Shown piece after piece: positions 56,979 through 64,000 of a DNA stretch of 64,000 nucleotides. The number at the start of each line of letters is the position of its first letter. Positions within the stretch are counted from its first letter, which is position 1. The stretch lies in assembly GCF_000237085.1 (NCBI RefSeq), contig NC_016627.1:1798001-1862000 (forward strand), written 5' to 3'. Source of the stretch: Acetivibrio clariflavus DSM 19732. Its GTDB lineage: Bacteria > Bacillota > Clostridia > Acetivibrionales > Acetivibrionaceae. The translations under genes and the position numbers were made by a program. The notes below the pieces were generated by a model, which was not told where the DNA came from, made no database searches, and saw only the letters and a program-made list of their open reading frames with translations.

Positions 56979-57328
56979 TAAGATGGAAAGACAAACCAGT
57001 GTATCTATGCTGCAGGTGCACAGATATGAGAAAGTCTATCAATGGTCTGATAACGCTAGTGCAAGAGAGTTTTTCCCTCGATCCATTTATGGATGCGTTG
57101 TTTGTGTTCTGTAACAAGAATCGGAACAGGATAAAGATTCTTGAATGGGATGGGGATGGATTTTGGCTGTATTTTAAAAGATTAGAACGCGGACGGTTTC
57201 GTTGGCCAACAGAAAGAGAATCTGCCACAATGCTTCTTGACGTCAGTGAGTTATCCTGTCTGATTGACAGCGCAAGATTAGAGAAAAAGCTTATCCGTAG
57301 AGAAGTTATTGAACGGAAGATCTGTTGA
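56975..57328 (+). CDS. tnpB: IS66 accessory protein TnpB (Orf2 family)
   Basis: 117 residues starting in the ATGA overlap. The family signature V-Y-L-C-C-R-C-T-D-M-R-K-S-I-N-G-L and K-I-L-E-W-D-G-D-G-F-W-L-Y-F-K-R-L is clear. This is the IS66 Orf2 protein, not the Cas12-related TnpB of IS605. Confidence 0.92.
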   Translation: MIRWKDKPVYLCCRCTDMRKSINGLITLVQESFSLDPFMDALFVFCNKNRNRIKILEWDGDGFWLYFKRLERGRFRWPTERESATMLLDVSELSCLIDSARLEKKLIRREVIERKIC

Positions 57329-57403
57329 AAAACGATACAAAAAGCATTACAGCAATATCGAAAAACACTGGATATTTTATGATCATTATGGTATTATTAC
57401 CAT

Positions 57404-59010
57404 ATGAAGACACAAGATGTTACAGTAGAAAAATTGCTTGAAATAATTGAAGAAAAAGACCGTACAATTGCTGAGTTAAAGCAACAGGTTCAATGGTTCA
57501 TGGAACAAATTCGCCTAGCAAAGCATAGGCAATTTGGCATTTCAAGTGAACAAACCAATGCTCATCAGATAAATCTTTTCAATGAAGCAGAAGTAGCTTC
57601 TGATTTAAATGCGTGTGAGCCTTCATTATCAGAGGTGAAGACGCATTATCGAAAAAAAGAACCCGACTAACAACAGATAAGTTACCGGAGGAATTGCCTG
57701 TTGAGATAATCGAGCATGAAATAGAGGAAAGCGAACGAATCTGTCCAGATTGCGGCTGTGATTTGCATACAATGGGAAGGGAAACCCGAGAGGAATTAAA
57801 GATAATACCCGCAAGAGCTGTAATTGTACGGCATGTACGACATGTATATTCATGCCGGAATTGCGAAGAAACATCAGAGCGAGTTCCTGTTGTAAAGGCA
57901 GATATGCCAGAGCCTGTCATAAAGGGCGGTTTTGCATCTCCGGAAACAATTGCGCATATAGCAACGCAGAAATTTATGATGGCATCGCCATTATACCGGC
58001 AGGAACAAGAATGGAAGCAAAACGGTATATTGCTATCAAGGCAGACCATGTCAAACTGGCTTATCAAAGCGTGTGAAGAATGGCTAGAACCAATATATGA
58101 AAAAATGAAGCAGCGATTATGTAGCCACGATGTACTCCATGCCGATGAAACAGTATTACAGGTACTGAAAGAGCCAGGGAAAACAGCCCAATCGAAGAGT
58201 TACATGTGGCTGTTCCGGACAAGCGGAGAAGCAAAACAACAGATAATACTATATGACTACCAACCAGACCGGAAACATACTCACCCGGAAGAGTTTCTGA
58301 GAGATTTCTCGGGTTATCTTCATGCCGACGGGTATGAGGGATATCACAAGCTGCCTAAAAACATTACTGTTATCGGGTGTTGGGCGCATATGCGACGGAA
58401 ACTTGTTGAAGCAAAGAAAGCCTTGCCAAAAGAAAAGCAGGGTGATTCAAGTGCAGCAAAGGGAGTGGAATATTGCGATAAACTGTTTCATTTAGAGAAA
58501 CAGTTTGCTTTGCTGTCCCCTGAGGAAAGGTACAGAGAGCGAGAAAGGTTGTCAAAACCTTTAATGGATGAATTTTATGACTGGATTGGAAACTTGAATG
58601 CTTTACCCAAAACTCTTCTTGGGAAAGCAGTGCACTATGCACAGTCACAGCGAAAATATCTTGAACGATATTTGATAGATGGTCGTGTAGAAATATCAAA
58701 CAACCGGGCAGAAAGAAGCATTAAGCCCTTTGTGATTGGTCGCAAAAACTGGATTTTTGCCAATACGCCGAACGGAGCGAGAGCTAGCGCAGTTTATTAC
58801 AGCCTTATTGAAACAGCGCGAGAAAATGGATTGAATCCGTTTGAATATCTGTCATGGATTTTTACCCAGGCTCCTAACCTTGGGAAACCAGGCTACTTAA
58901 CCACAATTGAAGACTTTTTACCGGGAAGTGCAATGATACCGCAAAAGGTTTATATACCGAAGCCCAAAAGTCTAGAAAATGAAAAATATGCATGGGAAGA
59001 AGATATATGA
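57404..59010 (+). pseudogene. tnpC: IS66 transposase TnpC, split by one frameshift
   Basis: The N-terminal 88 codons (E-K-D-R-T-I-A-E-L-K-Q-Q-V coiled coil, Q-F-G-I-S-S-E-Q) stop at 57670. The frame is rejoined by adding one A to the A7 run at 57653-57659, giving Y-R-K-K-R-T-R-L-T-T. The remainder has a zinc finger C-P-D-C-G-C and the DDE core: D in H-A-D-E-T, D in H-A-D-G-Y-E-G-Y, E in N-R-A-E-R-S-I-K-P. Otherwise complete. Inactive unless the indel is a sequence error or bypassed. Confidence 0.9.
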
Positions 59011-59290
59011 AGATAGGAAAACATACAAAATTTATGATAAATTTCATATCAGATTTTATTAACGGTGAAACAGAACGTTATTTTTTAATTTAGATTACAA
59101 TGCTTATGTGATAGAGCATTTCCCGTATATGGAGATTGAGGACAGTAGATTAGCAGATAGGTTTGCTAATACTATTGATCGCGCATATGAACGCGGAACT
59201 TCACTTAGACTGTCAGATGAAGAGTTCAGGATTGAAATCTCTAAGGCTTTTGAAAAATGGTTAGGCAGTAAGAAGCCTGATATATCTTAG
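59009..59290 (+). pseudogene. Extra IS66 passenger ORF, frameshifted
   Basis: ATG 59009 overlaps the tnpC stop. It reads M-K-I-G-K-H-T-K-F-M-I-N-F, then breaks at a T6 run (59090-59095). With one more T it continues N-L-D-Y-N-A-Y-V-I-E-H-F-P-Y-M-E to 59290, a ~94-residue acidic protein. A fourth gene in IS66 elements is seen in Clostridia; its role is unknown. Confidence 0.6.
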
Positions 59291-59325
59291 CAAGGTCTTT
59301 TTGTGTTTGACGCTTACTTATAGAT

Positions 59326-60763
59326 AATCATAAGATACTAGGATAAATTCGTTAAAGGTATCAATAGACAGCATTGGACTACAAATAGTATGTGGTGACA
59401 TACCTGCGGCAGCAAAAAGTGTTGTAAAGTCAATGTCCGATTCGACAGATGAATTGATGACCTGCTTAAAAAGAGAGCCTGAAGCACTGTTTGAATTGGT
59501 TGAAGAAACAAAAGAGCTTGATAACACTATATTGTATAGATTAAGAGACGACACTGAAATACAGTTGTTTAAGTCCGATTTAACGCCTGAGCAGATAATA
59601 TGCTCAACAATAGGATGTTTCACCGGCGATACATTAGTAACAACAAAAGAAGGATTAAAGAGAATCGATGAGGTAAAAACCGGCGACTATGTACTTTCAA
59701 AAGATGTCAAATCGGGAGAAAGTGCATATAAGAAAGTAAATTATGTGTATATCAAAAGTACAAGCAAACTGGTAAAATTAATAGTAGGAAATGAAGAGAT
59801 AAATACAACATCAAGCCATCTATTCTTTACAGATTCAGGCTGGTGGAAATCTGCAAAGAATATTAAAGTTGGGGATAGGATATTTGCTGCTGAGGGTGAG
59901 CTTAAAGAAGTAACTGCTACGAGAGTTGTTGATCTGGAGGAAGCAGTAAGGATTTACAACCTCAATGTAGATGAGTTCCATACATATTTTATCGGTAAAC
60001 AAGGACTGTTGATACATAATAATGTACTGCTGAGATGATGGGTGCTGGCAGAGAGGCTATTGCAAATGCTAGATCATTAAGCATTACAGATTCAGCTAAG
60101 CTATCAGAAATAGGTAATATTGCAGCGGATATGGTTTATGAACTCGGAACATTAGGATTAAAAACTGAACAAAATATAACAAGAGCAACTAGGTTAGCTG
60201 GAGCAGGAGTAAGTAAGGAAAATATTATTAATGTTATCAGAAATAATCTAGATTCATCACCATTTATCCAGAAAAAGATACTGAACTTTGAAGAGTTTAA
60301 GTACTTGGATTCAAGTCAAAAATGGTGCTTGCAAAATGCAATTGATAACGGTTATATAGATATTTCTAAATGGATGGGTAAAATTAGCGGGAATTTTGAG
60401 AATCTTACTGTGGAGGAATGGAATGCAGTTAATAAGTACCTTATTAACGGAAAGGATTTATACAGAATCCCAGAAGGAAATATAAAAACACCGGACTTTT
60501 TAATTGATGGCGTTAAAATTGAGTTCAAAGGTATAAATGCTCAAACTTTTGATAATATAAGAACCCAAGCTTTGAAGTATGCTAATGAAAGTTTTCCTCC
60601 AACTCCTTCAGGTAAAAATGCTGATAGATTAGTACTAGATTGTGCATATAATAATCTTGATATAAACTTGGAGCAAGCTGAAGCTTTATTGAACGAAATA
60701 AAGCAGTTATATCCCAATAAGGTAGTTGAGATCTGGACGAAATTTGGAGATTTCTTTAAGTAG
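59326..60763 (+). pseudogene. Silent cassette 4: truncated HINT and CdiA-CT-like nuclease toxin
   Basis: Starts with the same truncated 5' end as cassette 3. The HINT domain is complete in motif (C-F-T-G-D-T, S-S-H-L-F-F, I-H-N-N). One base is missing just after it (AATAATGTACT against AATAATTGTACT expected), so the tail at 60035-60763 is in another frame. The tail has the connector (E-M-M-G-A-G-R-E-A-I) and a domain with T-P-D-F-L-I-D-G-V-K-I-E-F-K-G (60488-60532): the P-D...E-x-K core of CdiA C-terminal tRNA nuclease-like toxins. No start or ribosome site. Confidence 0.82.
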
Positions 60764-60778
60764 GAAGGAGAATACTCA

Positions 60779-61246
60779 ATGATAAAAACATGTAAGTGTG
60801 GGAATAAGATGTCAGATGCAATTGTACCAAACAAAACTATTTATTGGTCATATACAGATGAAGACTGGTCAAATTATATAAAACTAGTTAAAGGAGAAAC
60901 TATACGAGTATTTTCAAGAGCGATATGGCATTGTGAGCAATGTAACCGATTATATAATTGGGAACCAACAGATAGTAAATTATATACTTATATTATGGAA
61001 TATAATTTAACTGAATCAATAGACTGCTCATGCAAAAATGAATTAACAAGCAATAATCTTATCAAAATATACAGTATGAATGATTTTGAAATGATAGAAA
61101 TAGAAGAAGCTATTAGAAAAGATAAAGATCCTATTTTTCCAAGAGAAGTTTTTTACTGTCCTAGATGTAAAAGAGTGTACGTTAAGAAAAATAGTAATAT
61201 AAAAGTTTTTTCAGTTGAAGAGGCAGTTAAATTAGAAACAGAATAA
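60779..61246 (+). CDS. Candidate immunity protein with zinc-ribbon-like cysteines
   Basis: 155 residues; GGAAGGAG precedes ATG 60779, 15 bases after the toxin stop. It contains four cysteine pairs: C-K-C-G near the N terminus, C-E-Q-C, C-S-C-K, and C-P-R-C near the C terminus, suggesting two zinc ribbons. W-S-Y-T-D-E-D-W is also notable. No known immunity family assigned. Position supports immunity to the PD-ExK toxin. Confidence 0.65.
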   Translation: MIKTCKCGNKMSDAIVPNKTIYWSYTDEDWSNYIKLVKGETIRVFSRAIWHCEQCNRLYNWEPTDSKLYTYIMEYNLTESIDCSCKNELTSNNLIKIYSMNDFEMIEIEEAIRKDKDPIFPREVFYCPRCKRVYVKKNSNIKVFSVEEAVKLETE

Positions 61247-61402
61247 AACTACGGAACTTGATATGCTCTTCATATGGTAGACAATGAAAATATAAAAGCT
61301 GGTTAATGTAAATAAGGGCATATTTTACAAACGACAAAGCAAATTTTCAACTGATGAAAAATTAAAAATATTATATAAGAGAAAATAGGGAAGATAATTG
61401 AT

Positions 61403-61762
61403 ATGAAATATAATTACTATGTGGAAATTATAGATATAAATGGACATGACAGTTTTATTTTTAGGCTACCTAAAGAGCTAAAAGTAGTTGAAATTTTCTT
61501 GAATTCAGATATACAAAGCGAATATATTGCTAATGTTATATTAGATTACTGCAAGAATGTTCAAAACGGTATATCAGAAGAAGAAATTATTAACGGCAAT
61601 AGTTGCAGAATTTCTATTAAACCAGATTATGTACAAATACAGGATCGATATGCAGAAGATAATGATATCGTTACAATTGAAACATCTGAGCTAATGTTGT
61701 TGATAGATGCTTTTGTGCTAGAAAAGAAAAAGTTTATAGCCTCAAATTCTGCAAAAAAGTAA
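61403..61762 (+). CDS. Second small gene of cassette 4, candidate immunity
   Basis: 119 residues, GGGAAG about 10 bases before the ATG. It begins M-K-Y-N-Y-Y-V-E-I-I-D and includes C-R-I-S-I-K-P-D-Y-V-Q-I-Q-D-R-Y. The 150 bases before it (61250-61400) look like a decayed gene. It may be an orphan immunity gene left from a lost toxin. Confidence 0.6.
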   Translation: MKYNYYVEIIDINGHDSFIFRLPKELKVVEIFLNSDIQSEYIANVILDYCKNVQNGISEEEIINGNSCRISIKPDYVQIQDRYAEDNDIVTIETSELMLLIDAFVLEKKKFIASNSAKK

Positions 61763-61797
61763 TTTTATTAATTAAATTTTAATAAGAGATGTAAAAT

Positions 61798-61830
61798 GCT
61801 GGATTTAACTATTCCAGCGTTTTTATTTTA
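61798..61830 (+). terminator. Terminator after cassette 4
   Basis: GCTGGA and TCCAGC around TTTAACTAT, followed by GTTTTTATTTT. Confidence 0.82.
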
Positions 61831-61875
61831 ACATATAGTTTGCTAGGTACTCTGTAATCCAGGCTTTTCATTATC

Positions 61876-62178
61876 CAAAAGTAAATTTTTAATTTTTAGA
61901 AAAAATATTGAGGACCACAAAAAAGAGGTCTAAACATTAATGCTTAGTAAAGAGAAAACAGATTCAACGCTACTACATTTAGTTACTGAATAAAATTGTT
62001 TATCACTCCATAAGAAAATCCTTCAGGAAAAATTCAGTTTGCTGAGTTTACGTTACAATCTAACGGTATAGATGATAAGATTGAAAGGACAACATATGAA
62101 AATAAGAGTTTTTTAAAGTCAAATCAGCAAAACATGTACAAATGTATTCTATTTTAATATGTTTTTCGATTTTGGAGA
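61876..62178 (+). repeat. Cassette leader repeat, copy 2
   Basis: Second copy of 48472-48764, nearly identical; one A fewer near 61993. The homology starts at AAAAGTAAATTTTTAATTTT in both places and runs into the pre-toxin region. Confidence 0.82.
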
Positions 62179-63642
62179 CATCATATCGAAAGAAGATTTC
62201 ATAAATATGATGGGACCTCAATGGGAATTCCAATATGCCAACACTACTGTAAATTTAGAAGTAATAGATGTAGTTCATAGGTTTCTTGATTTGGGTGGTA
62301 TGATACCTGTATTCGGCACACTCTTTGATGGAACAAATGCAATTCTATATTTTGTTGAAGGCGACATGGTAAATTGGTGCCTATCCATGTTAGGTACAAT
62401 AGAGCTTATTCAATACGGCTGTGCAGGTTTGAAGATAGCGGCAAAGGCTTTAAAGGCAACAGATAAAATGATGCTTGGAAAGAATTCATTAAAGGTAGCA
62501 ACAGACAGCATTGGACTGATTAAAGCCGGAAAAGCCAATATGCTCGATGATATTGCAAGCATAACAAGAACCCAAAAAGGTTATGAATTTGTCACTGAGA
62601 GTGGTATAATATTTAAGATGATTGATGATGACATACCTGCGGCAGCAAAAAGTGTTGTAAAGTCAATGTCCGATTCTACAGATGAATTGATGACATGCTT
62701 AAAAAGAGAGCCTGAAGCACTGTTTGAATTGGTTGAAGAAACAAAAGAGCTTGATAACACTATCTTATATAGATTAAGAGACGACACTGAAATACAGTTG
62801 TTTAAGTCCGAACTGACACCTGAACAGATAATATGTTCAACAACAGGATGTTTCACCGGAGATACATTAGTAACAACAAAAGAAGGCTTAAAGAGAATCG
62901 ATGAGGTAAAAACCGGTGACTATGTACTTTCAAAAGATGTCAAGCTATCTATTCTTTACAAATTCTGGCTGGTGGAAATCTGCAAAGAACATTACAGTAG
63001 GGGATAGTATTTTAACAGACGACAGTAAGTTTAAGGAAGTAACTGCAACAAAAATTGTTGAGCTGGATGAACCTGTAAGGATTTGAAACCTCAATGTTGA
63101 TGAGTTACATACGTATTTTGTAGGAACTAATATGTTGCTTGTTCATAATGATTTTAGCAAGGAAATTACAAATATTCTGCGCAAAGTAGGTTCCAACGTA
63201 ATAAATTTAACTAAAAGACATCAGATAAAGTAAAAGGACTTTCAGCAAGATTTGGTTACGATGAAATTAAAACAGTTGCATCATGTGGAAATATCAATAC
63301 TTTAAGTGGTTGGGGTACTATTATTGATGGAGCAGAAATTTTTAATCGAACTATAACACCACAAAAGGTTATAGAAAAGTGCAGTGAAATAGGGCACGAT
63401 TTAAGACCTGCTGGATTACTTGATCAAGGCATTCCAGGGCAGTTTAATGCAAGTCATGCAGAAAACAAATATCATTATTAACAGATAAATCAATCGTGGT
63501 TTCGAGAGTTATGTGTTCTGATTGTATAGAATACTTTAAAAAATTAGCAAAATACACAAGCCATGAAAAGATTGTATCTGATCCAGAGGTGACAAGAATT
63601 TTTTGCACGGATGGAATTACAATAATTGAAATACCAAACTGA
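62159..63642 (+). pseudogene. Silent cassette 5: HINT with deletion and HAE-type deaminase toxin
   Basis: The pre-toxin region is intact (62159-62940). Then ~170 bases of HINT are deleted after K-D-V-K, fusing out of frame to the W-W-K-S-A-K part, with a further stop near 63083. After V-H-N-D (63141-63152) the tail runs in three frames that rejoin if one A is added at 63217 and one T at 63478. It then shows S-H-A-E (63452-63463) and C-S-D-C (63514-63525), the zinc-binding motifs of nucleic acid deaminase toxins, ending V-T-R-I-F-C-T-D-G. This tail differs from the cassette 1 deaminase. Confidence 0.82.
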
Positions 63643-63674
63643 AATAGTATTATTTAGATAAAGGAGGTGAAACG

Positions 63675-64000
63675 ATGGGTATACCCCAAAGTTTAATAAA
63701 TATTATAGAAATAGCCAAAAAAGAAATATTATTTAATGAAAAAGGCGAACTAATTCTACCTATGAGAATAAAGATATGGAAAGCATTAGGTCCATATAAA
63801 ATAGATAGTAATAATAGAGCAATACTTACTGTAGGATTAAAAAGGAGAGTAAAGCTTGCTTCAATGTGTGTAGAAAAAAATATAGATATTTGGAATTCTG
63901 TATTAGCTGATGACCAAAGACCCTTAATAATGTTAGAGATAGTAGAGGATTATATTAGGGGGAATGTTGATTATGATTTTGTTCAAAAACAAATTGGACG
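63675..64000 (+). CDS. Candidate immunity protein (Imm5-like), cut by window end
   Basis: Starts at ATG 63675 with AAGGAGGTGA 5-6 bases upstream, the best ribosome site in the array, and runs off the window after 108 codons. Segments such as R-I-K-I-W-K-A-L-G-P-Y, L-K-R-R-V-K-L-A-S-M-C-V-E-K and M-L-E-I-V-E-D-Y-I resemble the helical Imm5 family, which accompanies deaminase toxins. The match is from memory of the family, not a search. Confidence 0.6.
   Translation, partial: MGIPQSLINIIEIAKKEILFNEKGELILPMRIKIWKALGPYKIDSNNRAILTVGLKRRVKLASMCVEKNIDIWNSVLADDQRPLIMLEIVEDYIRGNVDYDFVQKQIG

Larger units (their letters stand above)
56503..59317 (+). mobile_element. IS66-family element, 2,815 bp
   Basis: Perfect 12-bp inverted ends GTAAGCGTCAAA / TTTGACGCTTAC and an 8-bp target duplication TTATAGAT (56495-56502 and 59318-59325). 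It carries tnpA, tnpB, tnpC and one extra gene. Inserted in the spacer between cassettes 3 and 4. Confidence 0.96.

Noticed and set aside
56975-57328. RNA-guided TnpB nuclease
   Set aside because: The shared name only: this is the small IS66 Orf2 protein without a RuvC domain.
42696-62856. Recurring ~91-codon open frames on the minus strand opposite the pre-toxin repeats
   Set aside because: They are antisense shadows of the same repeated coding sequence, Ser-rich with no ribosome sites. Their recurrence only reflects the repeat.

Overview
The window looks like the chromosome of a cellulolytic, low-GC, strictly anaerobic clostridium of the Acetivibrio/Hungateiclostridium (Clostridium thermocellum) kind. 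The evidence is three dockerin-bearing cellulases (GH44 and two GH9), an [FeFe]-hydrogenase maturation operon, AT-rich intergenic DNA and strong GGAGG-type ribosome sites. I cannot fix the species. The dockerins carry an N-S-I-D/N-S-V-D pattern followed by a K-x-Y-L-L-G helix.

Layout, conserved half (1-30.6 kb). 1-1.1 kb: end of a DUF1538 membrane protein and two P-II-like proteins. 1.7-4.3 kb: GH44-dockerin-PKD-CBM44 cellulase. 4.5-6.3 kb, minus strand: membrane-anchored lytic transglycosylase. 7.0-12.0 kb: a two-gene operon of GH9 cellulases. 12.4-20.9 kb: a predicted ECF S-component, then a TM1266-type regulator, hydG, hydE, aspA and hydF. An IS110-family element sits between hydG and hydE. 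A probable structured RNA with its own terminator precedes hydG. 21.0-30.6 kb: a cysteine desulfurase-like enzyme, a PilM-like protein, several unknowns, an orphan GatC-like PTS membrane subunit, and an ABC importer of the SsuA/B/C type.

Accessory half (30.9-64 kb). This holds the most striking system. A ~13 kb locus encodes a giant secreted protein, about 4,350 residues if two single-base frameshifts are bridged. Its order is signal peptide, subtilisin-like protease, PPC domains, cohesin-like module, type I dockerin, FN3, CARDB repeats, calcium repeats, VWA, two LamG, pre-toxin helical region, self-cleaving HINT domain and a C-terminal toxin tail. A small candidate immunity gene follows. Downstream, all in the same orientation, lie five partial copies of only the pre-toxin/HINT segment. 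They are fused to four different toxin tails: a DAE-type deaminase, a restriction-endonuclease-fold nuclease (present twice), a CdiA-CT-like PD-ExK nuclease and an HAE-type deaminase. Each is followed by one or two small candidate immunity genes. The copies lack signal peptides and ribosome sites and most are broken. They look like silent cassettes that could swap toxin tips into the giant gene by recombination through the shared ~0.7-1.2 kb HINT region. A dockerin on the carrier suggests the toxin may ride on the cellulosome or cell surface.

The array has been disturbed by an IS256-family relic, a complete IS21 element (2,523 bp, 5-bp target duplication) and a nearly complete IS66 element (2,815 bp, perfect 12-bp ends, 8-bp target duplication). 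Single-base indels are common from 31 kb onward and absent from the first 30 kb. They could be true decay, phase-variable tracts or assembly error, and this matters for every statement about which cassettes are dead.
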